Below are positions 10,481 to 22,205 of a stretch of DNA of 64,000 nt, in pieces. A program made the position numbers and the translations under genes. The notes below the pieces were generated by a model. The model did no database searches. It had not been told where the DNA came from and saw only the letters and a list, made by a program, of their open reading frames with translations. This DNA is from Bombyx mori. Its lineage: Eukaryota > Arthropoda > Insecta > Lepidoptera > Bombycidae. Location of the stretch: NCBI RefSeq assembly GCF_030269925.1, contig NC_085133.1, forward strand, positions 6,778,001 to 6,842,000. The letters run 5' to 3'. The number at the start of each line of letters is the position of its first letter. The stretch's first letter is position 1.

Positions 10481-11130
10481 TGGATTTAGTAGCCCTTGCT
10501 TATCAGAGCCTACGGCATATTTGATCGTAGGCAGTCTCTGTCGCCCTGGACGTCTGTAATACCAAAATGGACGTCTTAAATGCCAATATCGTGGTATGCT
10601 ACTCAGAGGATGCTGTCGCCAGTTCCCTGGTGAATTCTTTAGTCCCCTCCACAGTCACAGGAAGAAGGGTAGTGATTTCTAGGACACCGCACAGTCTAAA
10701 TAAATACTGTTCTATAACGCGTTGTACAAACCGCATCCAAAGCATTATCACGATAAGGTCATCGACCCCGTTTCTATTGTTTCTATCCCACAAAAGGTCT
10801 CGAAAAAACTCCAAAGGTGCAGGCAGCATTACATCATCGCCGTCTGTCATTGATCATTTTTGAAGAAACCCACAAATTCCGAAGCCCAAATTGTATTTCG
10901 GTCGGGAGGGCATAAAATAAAGCAAGACTCGGACATTGTTCGGTAGTTTTCTGTTTCGGTTACAGTGACAATGATTTAACAGCGAATCGGGATAAATTCT
11001 TAAGAGATTATTTTTCAAGTATTTTTAAGCGTTTTTTATAGAAATTATCTAATCTAGAATGTTCTCGGGTATAATAATTGCTGTAAATATACACGAGATA
11101 AATTCAAGAACACAACGTGAATTCTTTTTT
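10481..11130. other. unique sequence with overlapping open frames
   Basis: Frames at 10567-10863 (plus, 98 codons) and 10599-10850 (minus, 83 codons) are open against each other. Neither has a recognisable domain, signal peptide or homologue I know. Coding status undecided; more likely chance or decayed mobile DNA. Confidence 0.3.
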
Positions 11131-11133
11131 TTT

Positions 11134-11540
11134 AAAGTAATTTTATAACCTGGTAACTTTAGGTCATGTCTTATTTTAATTTATAATCTCCTTTTTAAGA
11201 AAGATGATAATATGGAGTGAAATTAATTGAAATGAAGATGATTAATTTGAGACATTAATCAACTGGAATGAAAATGGGATGATATGGAATGAAATATAAT
11301 TTCAGTGAAATGGTGGTCATTTACTGAGATTTTTTTCAGTGGACTTTTTGGAGGCTCCCTAGAAGTTACGTCCAGCGGCTTTGTTTCATTTGCCCACATT
11401 TGTGCACTTTCACAGATATTAAACAGTTAATAAACCACCGTTATTACACATTAACCTGAAGAAACACTAAATAGACAAAATTAAACAAATCACACAACTT
11501 CACTCCCCGCGTTCCCGCTAAAAAGTCCCATCGTGAATTC
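11134..11540 (+). repeat. dispersed repeat R1 (~400 bp), copy 1
   Basis: Shares long blocks with 33750-34135 in the same orientation: CCTGGTAACTT, TAGGTCATGTCTTATTTTAA, GAAGATGATTAATTTGAGAC, TTCAGTGGACTTTTTGG, TTTCACAGATATTAAACAGT and an AAAAAGTCC end. There is no open frame and no clear terminal repeat, so the element class is unknown. Confidence 0.8.
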
Positions 11541-11930
11541 CTATCATTAAAAATGTTGCCGAAGACGTTATTTGATAACAAATCTAGGTATGTTTCACTG
11601 CTAACATTCAATTTAGTGGTAACTACTAACTACATGGTAAGTACGTAGGTACAACCCTAAAGGTTCGTTCGAATCCACGTTCAAAACAAAATTATGGTCA
11701 CAATAACTTTAGTCTTTCTTGCGGTCGTATTGTGAGTGAGAATTTTTTGGTTTTTATTGTTTTTGAAGGAAACTTGAGATTAGAATTCCTGACACATGCG
11801 TATTCTCATGGATTTTGTGAGAGTATTAATAAAGCATATACCTACATAAATACAGACATATTTTTTATTTCGTTAAAGCTTAACCGATTTATTTGGTGAC
11901 GTGTGTAGTAAGTAGCACTTACATTTACAA
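11541..11930. other. unique AT-rich sequence
   Basis: No feature supported. Confidence 0.35.
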
Positions 11931-11933
11931 TTT

Positions 11934-12381
11934 ATTTTTTAATTTTTATTGCTTAGATGGATGGACGAGCTCACAGCCCACCTGGTGTTAAGTGGTTACT
12001 GGAGCCCATAGACATCTATAACGTAAATGCGCCACCCACCTCGAGATATAAGTTCTAAGGTCTCAGTATAGTTACAACGGCTACCCCACCCTTCGAACCG
12101 AAACGGATTACTGCTTCACGGTGGAAATAGGCGGGGTGGTGGTACCTACCCGTGCGGACTCCCAAGAGGTCCTACCACCAGTGATTACGCAAATTATAAT
12201 TTTGCGGGTTTGGTTTTTATTACACGATGTTATTCCTTCACCGTGGAAGTCAATCGTGAACATTTGTTGAGTACCTACGTATTTCATTAGAAAAATTGGT
12301 ACCCGCCTGCAGGATTCGAACACCGTTGCATCGCTACATACGAATGCACCGGACGTCTTATCCTTTAGGCCACGACGACTT
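11934..12381 (-). repeat. Bm1 SINE, nearly full length
   Basis: Antisense copy from the T-run to the tRNA-like head (GGATTCGAACACCGTTGCAT is the box B side, TAGGCCACGACGACTT the box A side). It holds all Bm1 segments with few changes. Confidence 0.95.
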
Positions 12382-12687
12382 CAGACACTGAATTGACAGC
12401 TGATTATCCGACAAATGTTTCAGAATAAGGTTAAGGGGTTTGAATCACTATTTGAATACGGTTAATAGTTTGTCGAATTCTAGATTACTATCACAGACCC
12501 TTATAGTTTGAAAATATGTGATGCAAAGGGAAACGGGGGTGACTGAAAATCAGCGCAGTTCGTTTTTTCGATTTTGAACAGTATTAGCTGAGCCACCTCC
12601 TTTTGCCTTTTTCATTTTTCTTTTCTTTTCTTTTATTATATTTAGTGTGAAAAGTAATAAATGATTTTAATATTTATTATTATTATT

Positions 12688-12920
12688 GTAGAATAGGGAT
12701 CGCAGCGCATAAAATAAAACTTCCACTGTTCCAAAATCTTCTGTTATATTAATAATTAAATATTAATTAACGCTTTTACGCCTTGCTCATTTTTTTAACC
12801 GTCTTCGCCATCTTCCTTTTCTCTGTCATTCTGTCTGTCATTCTCTTCTCCTTTTCTTTCCGTTTTCTCTCACTCACATCTTAACGCTCCATTCCACTCT
12901 TTTCATACGTTCCGTTGTTA
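12688..12920 (-). repeat. dispersed repeat R2 (~240 bp), copy 1
   Basis: Inverted relative to 49212-49455. Shared blocks include GAATAGGGATCGCAGCGCAT, TCCAAAATCTTCTGTTATA, CGTCTTCGCCATCTTCC, TTCCGTTTTCTCTCACTCAC and ATCTTAACGCTCC. Strand is arbitrary. No coding capacity; class unknown. Confidence 0.78.
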
Positions 12921-12989
12921 CCAATCCATTACCAACATTATTATTACATAATTATAATGTTACGTGTAGGTGGGAGTTCGATCGGGGTC

Positions 12990-13575
12990 TGATTGAGGTT
13001 CAGTGTATTGCAGTTACGTAAACTAAGTCATGGTCACTTATAAGCTTTTCAGTATTTAGAGCCCATACACATTGCATTCAAAGCCACACCTTCAGCTATG
13101 AGATCATCTTCTTAACATAATGACAATGATTATCCCGGTATCGGGTCTCCGAGCGCTCGTTCAAAAGCGACCCTTAGTTCACGAGCGGTAAACAAACTCC
13201 AGTCTTATACCACGCACACTGACATTTGAAGACAATTCAATCTAAGTACTAGATGTATTCTAGGGCTTAATTTAGTGCGTCTAGATTTATTTTAGGCGCC
13301 GATGCATGCGATTTATTTATACGCTGAACGACAAAGAGATACTAAGCGACTTTGGAGTTACAATACTCGGATCTTGTGGCGAAGCTGTGAATCAGGAATT
13401 ACATTGTGTAATAAATCTAGGGACGAGAGAAATCGGTAGTTTTCTACTCGATTCCAAATCTAAAGATGGATAGTGCCTTTCGCGTTGTGATGTGTGATTT
13501 AGTTAGCAATTCTAGATCAATAAAAAGACCGCTTTCGCACTAATTGTATGCGGTAATTCACGTAGTATGTTAACT
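12990..13575. other. unique sequence
   Basis: No repeat or gene recognised. Confidence 0.35.
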
Positions 13576-13579
13576 TAAA

Positions 13580-14020
13580 TTTTTTTTTTATTGTTAAGAT
13601 GGGTGGACGAGCTCACAGTCCACCTGGTGTTGAGTGGTTACTGGAGCCCATAGACATCTACAATGTAAATGCGCCACCCACCTTGAGATATAAGTTGTAA
13701 GGTCTCAGTATAGTTACAACGGCTGCCCCACCCTTCAAACCGAAACGCATTACTGCTTCACGGCAGAAATAGGCAGGGCGGTGGTACCTACCCGCACGGG
13801 CTCACAACAGGTTCTACCACCAGTAATTACGCAAATTATAATTTTGCGGGTTTCACTTTTATTACACGATGTTATTCCTTCACCGTGGAAGTCAATCGTG
13901 AATATTTGTTGAGTACTTATTTCATTAGAAAAATTGGTACCCGCCTGCGGGATTCGAACACCGGTGTATCACTTCAACACGAATGCACCGGACGTCTTAT
14001 CTTTTAGGCCACGACGACTT
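13580..14020 (-). repeat. Bm1 SINE, nearly full length
   Basis: Antisense. All body blocks are present and the tRNA-like head ends at TTAGGCCACGACGACTT. A LINE B fragment in plus orientation follows within about 20 bases. Confidence 0.95.
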
Positions 14021-14040
14021 CTTAACTATTGTCATGTCGC

Positions 14041-14312
14041 TTGTTTGGAGACGGTCACCGTCCTTGCCGAACCTGTCGCTTGCGACGAAGGGCTCGACGA
14101 GTAAATTAACCCATAGACACAGCCCACTAAGTTTGTCGCCGGATCTTCTCAGTGGATCGCGTTTCCGATCCGGTGGTAGATTCTGCAATGCACGGCTCTT
14201 GCTAGGGTTCGTGTTAGCAACGTCGTCAGGTTTGAGCCCCGTGAGCTCACCTACTAGTTCAGGTTACGCTGAAATAGCCTCTCAAGGCTATCAGCTTAGG
14301 TAGGTAACAAAA
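14041..14312 (+). mobile_element. LINE family B 3' end
   Basis: Starts inside the RT C-terminal tail (a basic, arginine-rich frame ending at TAA near 14107), then the 3' UTR core, GTGAGCTCACCTACTAGTTC and the terminal hairpin-like AATAGCCTCTCAAGGCTATC, ending in a short A-run near 14312. Confidence 0.85.
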
Positions 14313-14314
14313 AT

Positions 14315-14840
14315 CATTTTTGTAGCCACTCGTAATATCTGTGCTATTGAAAAATACAACAATGAAGTGCTCATTAATTTCTTTTAAATGTTAAAGTTAA
14401 TATAATCTACAAGTATTCTCTTGTCCGCGATTTAACTGCAAACAAACAAAACAATGTTTTACATGAAAATGTAAAGAGCATTCGCAATGGCGCTGTCTTC
14501 GTAGGTATGTACGAATTTTATGAAGAGAGGACATGGAATGGTGTGGAGAATTTTTGATTTAATATTTTTTTTATGATCCAGAACTAAAAATTATATATAT
14601 TTTATTAAATCACAATGTTTTATATATTTGAATTTGATACATAATAACAATATACTGACAAGTTTTTTTATTACTACAGGAAAGCAGACGATTCTAAAAC
14701 TTATCATTGCCAAAGCCCATAGAACTCACTCACAGCGTGGGTGTTCCGCTGACCTTGACGCATTAGGTCAAAATCTTATATAGTTAAACAGGTATCTCCA
14801 ACTAGAACAAGCAATAGCTTCACATTATAAATATATTTTT
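14315..14840. other. unique AT-rich sequence
   Basis: No feature supported. Confidence 0.35.
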
Positions 14841-14842
14841 TT

Positions 14843-14975
14843 CCCTATCTATGCTGATAGCCTTGAGTGGCTATTTCAGCTTCACCTCACTCAGTGGGCT
14901 GTGTCTATGGGTTAATTCACTCGTCAAGCTCTTCGTCGCAAGCGACGGGTTCGACAAGGGCGGTGACAGGTGCTT
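14843..14975 (-). mobile_element. LINE family B 3' end with internal deletion
   Basis: Antisense terminal block CTGATAGCCTTGAGTGGCTA joins directly to TCACTCAGTGGGCTGTGTC. About 130 bases of the usual 3' UTR core are missing between them. Confidence 0.8.
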
Positions 14976-14999
14976 GTGGTACCTTAAAGCACCGTTAAA

Positions 15000-15360
15000 G
15001 GAATAAATAGATATAGAACCCATAGGGACTTGGAATTAATCATACTTATGTAAATACGGGTGTAAGTAGGCACATATATTTCCTATATAAATCCAAATAT
15101 CGAAATATTCGAGTATGCACGGCGACTCGATGTATTCCCGCACACGGCGGGCCCGCGGCGACGTCTATCGATTTATGCCGATACTTGATAATTAAAAACA
15201 ATCCGCCATAGCGTTGTTTTTTGTTCGTGTTTCAGTTCAGTTCCTGCGCATCCCTCATTTGATTGTGAAGGTTTTGTTCGTGTTTCCCATTTGCTGCTCC
15301 TTAAGTCTGGTTTTACATTAAGGACTATCTTCGTCTCGCTATTGTATCGCATTGAGACAT
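15000..15360. other. unique, partly CpG-rich sequence
   Basis: 15110-15190 is GC-rich (CACACGGCGGGCCCGCGGCG). A TATATAAAT lies upstream at about 15084 and a TTTCAGTTCAGTTCC near 15230 resembles an insect initiator, but the spacing does not support one core promoter. Confidence 0.25.
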
Positions 15361-15511
15361 TTAAATTTATATTTTTATCGTTTCCTGTGGCCTTACCATT
15401 TGCATCGTGTTAACTAAGTATCTTAGATATTGTAGTTTTTTTATTGAAGCGACAATTAGTAAAGTCAACGCTGTGCATTCGTTGTGATTTATCAATGTTT
15501 TACATTTTTGC

Positions 15512-15742
15512 GGGAGATGGATGAGATCACTGACCAGCTGATGTGAAATGGTTACTAGAGATACGCTACGCGACGATGAGTCGTCGGACTTGTTTTGTAG
15601 AAGTGTCAATTCTATTCTAAGGGCAGCCCCACCCTCCAAATTGGAACGCTTTACTACCTCGCTTCAGAAATAGCCAAGGTGTTTCTCCCCATGCGTCGCC
15701 ACAAGACGTTCTACCATCAGAAATTAAGCGAATTATCTAGAT
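15512..15742 (-). repeat. decayed Bm1 SINE
   Basis: Antisense; only scattered agreement remains (GGGCAGCCCCACCCTCCAAA, CAAGACGTTCTACCATCAGA). Among the oldest SINE copies here. Confidence 0.65.
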
Positions 15743-15794
15743 AAAAGATATGGAAGAAATTGTATATGATAGAGGAGTATGAAGTAAGAATGAT

Positions 15795-15926
15795 TATGAT
15801 GGGTGGACAAGCTCACGTCCCACCTGGTGTTAAGCGGTTACCGGAGCCCATGGACATCTACAGCGTAAATGCCACCCGCCTCGGGACATGTCATGTGTTC
15901 TAAGGTCTCAGTTTTTAGTCGTATTT
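15795..15926 (-). repeat. Bm1 SINE, 5'-truncated
   Basis: ATGGGTGGACAAGCTCACGT through GGAGCCCATGGACATCTACA to TTCTAAGGTCTCAGTTTTTA. About 130 bases. Confidence 0.85.
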
Positions 15927-15954
15927 AATGTATAAAAATTTACACTAGTAAAAC

Positions 15955-16010
15955 ATCTTAAACTATTCCTCAGAGCACTCCCCTTGGAATATACGATACA
16001 AGACGCAGAG
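15955..16010 (-). mobile_element. LINE family C fragment
   Basis: ATTCCTCAGAGCACTCCCC, GGAA and TA follow the upstream (RT-coding) edge of the family C copy at 25400-25440. Very short. Confidence 0.5.
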
Positions 16011-16189
16011 ATTAAGTGTCTTTGGTGAACAAAGGATCAGAGCTTCCACCTCTTCTGAAGGGTTCTCCTACCAATAAGTTTGTGTTATGGGTATTCGAAG
16101 TGGCTCAGCTTCAGACGTGTCGTCAGCGTGTCGGTTCGATATAGGAGTACACGTCACGGCACACGGGCAGTAAAAGCCCCATTCCCAAT

Positions 16190-16537
16190 CCTGTGGACCG
16201 AATGGTAAACAGTCGACGTCGCCCAAAACACGTCATTTTGGATCCTCCCGATCCACTAACGGTGCTTTTAGGTACCTCAAGCACCGGTCATCGATCTCGT
16301 CGAACCCGTCGCTTGCGACGAAGGGCTCCGCGAGTAAATTAACTTACCTACAGACATAGAGTTTCTCGCCGGATATTCTCAGTGGGTCGCGTTTCCGATC
16401 CGTTGGTAGATTCTGCGAAGCACTGCTCTTGCTAGGCTTTGTGTCAGCAACAACGTCAGGTTTGAGCCCCGCGAGCTCACCTACTAGTTCGCTAAATCTA
16501 GAATAACCCCTCGAGGTTACTAGAATTAGTAGGAATA
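16190..16537 (+). mobile_element. LINE family B with RT C-terminal tail
   Basis: Most informative family B copy. From about 16208 the plus frame reads RRRPKHVILDPPDPLTVLLG, parallel to the family A protein (RRRPRHVLTDPSDPITLALD), then a basic RTRRLRRRAP tail with a stop near 16336. The 3' UTR follows, with a variant end (GTGAATCTAGAATAACCCC-like) before a short A-rich stretch. It shows family B is a jockey-like LINE related to A. Confidence 0.85.
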
Positions 16538-16609
16538 AAAAATATATAAAAAAGCAGCCAATGCGAGAAGTGAGCGACAAGTGAAACCATTGGTAGGAGC
16601 CGTCCATCG

Positions 16610-17625
16610 TAATAATCTAAATTGTTGCGCTTTGTTCATTTTCGTTGTTAATATTGGAAACTAATTCGTAATTAATTTACTGTTCACTGCACTTTTTGTT
16701 TTTAATTATATTTCGATATTAATATTGTTGAGATTTTTTATTTATTTTTACTATAAACGATCTCACTGTTAGGGGGGTTTGGTATGATTATTTTATTCTA
16801 TAGGTGTGAAGTTGTAGCGTGATTACCGGAAGGTGCTCCGAGGAATTTTAGGTCTGAGGAATATTAACACGTTACTTCCCATGTTTTTTGAACATAACAA
16901 TTTTGTATGTTTGTTTGTTATAAATGTATTATTTTTTTTATAATTGTTTTGTATGTTTTTAAAAATTGTTTTTCGAATATAACATAGGATACCGAATTCG
17001 CGACCATCATGCAATATCATCATAATGTAATATCATCATAATGTATTATCATAATTAACATCCAATTATGATTTGTTATATCGGATATTTAACAGAGCAC
17101 AGTCACAAAAGAGATCTGTCAGCTGTTATGACACAACTTGATGTAGCTCCTCCGACGTGACACTGACAATAACTGTCACTGGTCGCGCGGAGAGGCCAAA
17201 GATTAATGACCCAGCATCTAAACGCACAGATAACGAACGCATTGTCAGATATGGTTTATTTGTATCGGAAAAAAAATCAATATTTTACTTGAAAATTTGC
17301 ACTTTTTCAAACTTCCAAATAAACTTCCAGGTGCAGCTAAAGGGTTGGGTCTGTATGACCGTCCCTCTCTAACTCGGTACTTTAACCCGCTGTCCTGCTC
17401 TTTAACCCTTTGATTGAGGGGAGTTTTTTGGGTCAAATCCCATATTTTTCTCTTTGTTTTTTTTTTTTTTTTGACATAATGAGATATTGTATTACGTTCT
17501 TTTGTCGTGTTTTTAAATTCGAAATTCGGAAAGGGGTTTCGTGTAACGTGCGGCCGCCGAATTTTCGAAGCCGTCTCTGCTCTATTTATTTTGTTTGCTT
17601 TGTACCATTTATAGGCCATTTTCTG
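16610..17625. other. unique sequence; small tandem repeat
   Basis: A 16-base AT-rich unit (AATATCATCATAATGT-like) is repeated about 2.7 times at 17013-17055. A 159-codon minus frame at 17245-17724 runs into a SINE, has no motif I know and is low-complexity; I do not call it a gene. Confidence 0.4.
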
Positions 17626-17633
17626 TGTATAAT

Positions 17634-17665
17634 AATTGAATATGCAATTTCGAAAAGGGCACATG
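17634..17665 (+). repeat. inverted repeat arm, left
   Basis: AATTGAATATGCAATTTCGA plus 12 further bases match the reverse complement of 18108-18139 at 30 of 32 positions. A Bm1 lies between the arms. Confidence 0.75.
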
Positions 17666-17695
17666 CACTCTGAAAATGTAAAATGTTCAGGAAAC

Positions 17696-17945
17696 TGGTG
17701 GTAGGACCTCTTGTGAGTCCGCACGGGTAGGTACCACCGCCCCGCCTATTTATACCGTGAAGCAGTAATGCGTTTCGGTCTGAAGGGTGGGGCAGCCGTT
17801 GTGACTATATTGAGACCTTAGAACTATATCTCAAGGTGTGTGGCGCATTTTACGTTATAGATGTCTATGGGCTCCAGTAACCATTTAACACCAGGTGGGC
17901 TGTGAGATCGTCCACACATAACTCCACAATAAAAAATAAAAAAAG
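17696..17945 (+). repeat. Bm1 SINE, 5'-truncated
   Basis: Sense copy from CTGGTGGTAGGACCTCTTGT to AATAAAAAATAAAAAAA. It sits between the two inverted-repeat arms. Confidence 0.93.
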
Positions 17946-18107
17946 CTTATTATTTTCTAAAGCAGTGTAAAATTTAAAATATTAACTTTTGAGATAATAT
18001 TTTAGTGTTAATTAGCAATTGGAAATTACTGGAATTATCATGAAACGGGTGTAGGTAAGCCTCAAAACTACATGTATATGAAAAAACGTATTTGACAAAA
18101 TATGCGA

Positions 18108-18139
18108 CATGTGCCGTTTTCGAAACTGCATATTCAATT
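18108..18139 (-). repeat. inverted repeat arm, right
   Basis: CATGTGCCGTTTTCGAAACT plus 12 bases; partner of 17634-17665, 443 bases apart. Confidence 0.75.
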
Positions 18140-20760
18140 AAAAACCGTGTTTTTGGATCATAGTTATTTGGAACAGATTTTAAGAAGAAAATACATCAAT
18201 CTTATTTTATTTGATAGATCACATTATTCCGGAATATGATTTGTTTAATAAATTAATTTGATTAGATTTTACGAGAAAATCTTTAGGAGAAAAATTATAA
18301 GAGGAATCGTATAATAATTCAGATTTGTTTATATTTTTAAATGGTTATTATAATGTAACATTATATGATTATATTATAATAACGTAAATCTATTCATCTC
18401 ATACGTGTATTAGAAAAGCCGCATTAGTCGTCTCGAACCTTCGGTCACACGATTGAGAACAACGCTTGAAGCCAATAGGCCACGTACACAATAAGACCAA
18501 TCCATTATCAATATCTCAACACCAATCGAACACATACAAAATGGCACTTAGCTGCTTTGTCTTCCTCTATAGACATACAGAAGATTATGAGTTCATTTTT
18601 TTAAATGCCTAAATAATAAAATTCAATAGTCAATATTATGTACATAACTTAAACAAAAAAAAAATCCGTCATTCAAATCCATATTTCGAATCGTCGAACG
18701 AACAATTCCATTTTTGTAAATGTTTCTAAATTCAAAAGAACAAATTTCTCATTCCGACCGCGTCGCGTTCCAAATTTTAAAATAAAAATAAAACTCTTTT
18801 TGTCAAATATGGAAGGGTTAAGTTAAAAACGTTCTATTTTAGAATAGTTAAAAAGTCCACATTGTATGGAATACGTCAAAACTTATACTCGCGTTCTGTA
18901 GTATATAAAAAGAACACACATATTATTTCATAAAGATTTAACATACTAATAAAAATTAAAACATGTTTTTTTTATGTTTATAATAAGCACGAAATGACAG
19001 CTTACCAGCTAATGTCATACTCGTAATAGTTAACTTTTAATTACATTCCTTGATAAGGCGATATGTAGTACACATAATCAACATTGAACTGAAACACTTA
19101 CATGTTGTTGATTTTAATCATCATTAACTAACCTCTAGTCATAAAACCCTAAAGGGATATTAATTATTCTTTAAGCCATTGAGGAGTGCTCTCAACAACA
19201 AACATATTATGCTTACTTGGAATATTTACCTAAAGAAATAGAAGCAAAAATAATAACGGAATAAATTTAAGAAAGCGTAGTCATCAGTAAGGTGATTTAA
19301 TTCCCAGAAAAAATCTGCAAAAAATACATTTGCGAAATCCTCTAAAACAGCATTTCTCACGTTCTTGCTGATCCTTCAACCTTTTTTTATGTTTACATGT
19401 CATTATTTTCAATTAAAACACGAATGAAAGGGATATGTAAATGAAATTTTAATGTACCTATGTATGTGAATTCTTAATACTGAAACAAAAAAAAAGTTGC
19501 ATCTGTACTATTCAAATATACTGCGTACAACATTATTCCTTTTTCAATGATTCCAAAGACACAGGAAGCAAGAGTTTTTTGTTACTTCCACGTTCGTACG
19601 GACCGAAACTATAGTTCTTTTTCTTTCGCACCCGCTGTCAGTGCATAGGTTAGAAAGAGCTAGACGCTTAATACTCAGGTGTGTTGACAATAACAGATGT
19701 TCGGATGATGGCGGCGCGGGCGCATATTACACAATTACGATTCTATTTAATTAATTTTTTTTCTGAGTCGTTTGTTATTTAGTATTTCTTGGCGTGGGCG
19801 ACTGTTAGTCAGCCTAGTCGAGTACGGAACGCCATTGTTTCTTAATAAATGTCACGAGCATTTTGTGTTCCGTTACTAGCTTCAATACGAATTCAAGTTT
19901 TTCTTGACTGTATTATTATTAAATTATAAGGTGTTTCAATATTCTATTCTAAAATGTTCCAGAAATAAACGTACGTTGTACAGCACAATAATTTAGTATA
20001 TATAAATTAGAAATATATAGATACACAATATATTATATTGATATAAATAAATAAAAGTTTTTTGCAAGTGTCTATAAATGTTTTTTTAGTAATTAAATAT
20101 GTACGTAATTATAACATACTGCTTTCATCCTTAGTAGGAATTTCATATTATTTATAGCTATCCGAACTAAAAATTAAGATCTTGTTTCAATTGTAAGGTT
20201 AATTTAGTCAAAATATTATTAATATTATTATTAATGGTTATTGTATTGTCATTAGTCCTTGATGCGTGTGCATATTTTCAAGTTGATCATCTTTTAAGTT
20301 GGCGTTAATTGCCAAATTAAGTTATAACGATAGGGCTTTAAAAATCGCGCGTTAAAAAGCGTGTAGAAACCAGAGTTAATTAGATACTGTAATATTATTT
20401 CAAAGCAAAACTTTCTGAGAGTAACCGTTCTATTTTCAAAAAGTAGCGGAACGAACACAAAATAACGACTGCTATCTTGAAATCGCATCAAAAAAAAAAG
20501 CTATCAGATGTCTCGAAAAAGCAACCCTTTCCATAGAAATGTATCGTAAAGGGGTAATTTCATATAAAAAGTACGTAATATTTTGACAAAGCTGCCGAGT
20601 CATGTTTCTGCCGGGTGTGGGAATAAAGACATTTCAGATTTACCGGATGCGATTATTATATCTTTTCTCCGTCAATTTTTGGCTGTGTTTCTTGGGAGTC
20701 AGAGGTTGATGCGTCGTTTGAGACATTTTGGCGGGAAAACGAGAAACGAAGCGATTTTTT
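18140..20760. other. 2.6-kb stretch without recognised elements
   Basis: AT-rich and free of recognisable mobile-element sequence. A GC-richer part at about 19600-19860 (GATGATGGCGGCGCGGGCGC) stands out but gives no open frame. No exon could be supported. Confidence 0.4.
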
Positions 20761-20764
20761 GTTT

Positions 20765-21028
20765 TGTTTTTTTTCCTACCTAAGCTGGTAGCCTTGAGAG
20801 GCTATTTCAGCGTAACCTTAACTAGTAGGTGAGCTCACCGGCTCAAACCTGACGATGTTGTTAACACGAACCCTAGCAAGAGCCGTGCTTCGCAGAATCT
20901 ACCACCGGATCGGAAACGCGACCCACTGAGAAGATCCGGCGAGAAACTCAGTGAGCTGTGTCTGAGGCTAAATTTACTTGTCGAGGCCTTCGTCGCAAGC
21001 GACGGGTTCGACGACAACGGTGACCGGT
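20765..21028 (-). mobile_element. LINE family B 3' end
   Basis: Antisense, running from TTTTTTTCCTACCTAAGCTG to GACGACAACGGTGACCGG, with the full UTR core and the edge of the RT tail. The 60-codon minus frame across it is a UTR reading. Confidence 0.88.
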
Positions 21029-21029
21029 T

Positions 21030-21765
21030 AAGAGTTTAATAATGGCTATTAAGCGCTTAGTAGTGAACAAGTATGTGATAATGAAACTAGACGTTAGAAA
21101 TTAAGTTAGACTTTTTGGAACGAAGTTCCTTATGGGACGATGTGGAGGGGATGTGAACCCTAACCGGGAAAAAACGTCCGTAACGTAAGATTTTTATTAG
21201 CACAGTGTTCGACTTAACTTTGTAATAACATACAAAAAATAACATTTTTTTTTATCATTCACCGACCACGATCTCAGATCGTTTGCGCAACACACTAACT
21301 CTTATGCAAACAACCGTGAATGAAGTGTACCACAATAAGTGCGGACGTTACCGAATGACCGTGGGTTGTTGCGAAACCCCCAGTCTTATTTTCTTTATAC
21401 CTCGAATAGAACTTAAAATTAATATTTTTATAATAAGGAACTTCGTTCCTATCCGGTATTCCACGACACCACACATCTTTTTTCTCAGGTTTTTCTTTAA
21501 TAAAGTCTCAGTAAATGTCGATAATTTCAATGGCATGTTATTTCGTTCCCTCTCAACTCCCTAATTCCGTTTCATCCTAATTACAATTTCAATTAGAACA
21601 ATTTCATTTCAGCTCGCTTCAGTTTTCATGTAACTGTTTGTATTCGTGTAGTAATTGAAGACAAAATCGGCAGATATAACAATCGCATCGTAAGAAGCCA
21701 ATTGCGGTACTTACTGAAAAGAGAATAATATTTCTTGTATTACTTGTATTTTGTACCGTCGTCAT
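21030..21765. other. unique AT-rich sequence
   Basis: Opposed short frames at 21283-21564 and 21348-21536 carry no recognised motif. A GGAACGAAGTTCC palindrome lies at about 21118-21130. Confidence 0.35.
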
Positions 21766-21769
21766 GCAC

Positions 21770-21958
21770 TTCCTACCTATTCTAATAACCTCGAGGGGCT
21801 ATTCTAGATTCGCCGAGCTAGTAGGTGAGCTCACGGAGCTCAAACTTGACGACGTTGCTAACACGAAACCTAGCAAGAGCCGTGCTTCGCAGAATCTACC
21901 ACCGGATCGGAAACGCGACCCACTGAGAAGATCCGGCGAGAAACTCAGTGGGCTGTCG
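21770..21958 (-). mobile_element. LINE family B 3' end
   Basis: Antisense with the variant terminus (AATAACCTCGAGGGGCTATT) followed by TAGGTGAGCTCACGGAGCTC and the UTR core to AACTCAGTGGGCTG. Truncated before the RT tail. Confidence 0.85.
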
Positions 21959-22205
21959 TCATGCAAATTGCAAAGCCATTGTTTATTACAACTACGCCCG
22001 AAGAAGACGAAAATACTGTTCATATGCTTTCAACTGTGAACCATCGCAACAAACCCCTAGCCAGATCGGAGGTATACATAAAAACTAATTTACTGGTCGA
22101 ATCCAAATTTAACATACTAACAGTCTTATCACTTAACATATTTAAGGCCCTAGTTTTTAAATGAAGTGATTTAAGAGAGCAAAGCGCGCACGTCTTTTGC
22201 CAAAG

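Noticed and set aside
12108..12323. Repeated short proteins with IDFHGEGITSCNKNQTRKI (also at 4116 and 29179)
   Set aside because: Translations of the Bm1 body, present because the SINE is conserved, not because it is coded.
15084..15240. TATA box and initiator as a promoter
   Set aside because: They are about 145 bases apart, too far for one core promoter.
17245..17724. 159-codon minus-strand frame
   Set aside because: Lysine-rich, begins in a SINE and has no recognisable domain; no splice or promoter support.
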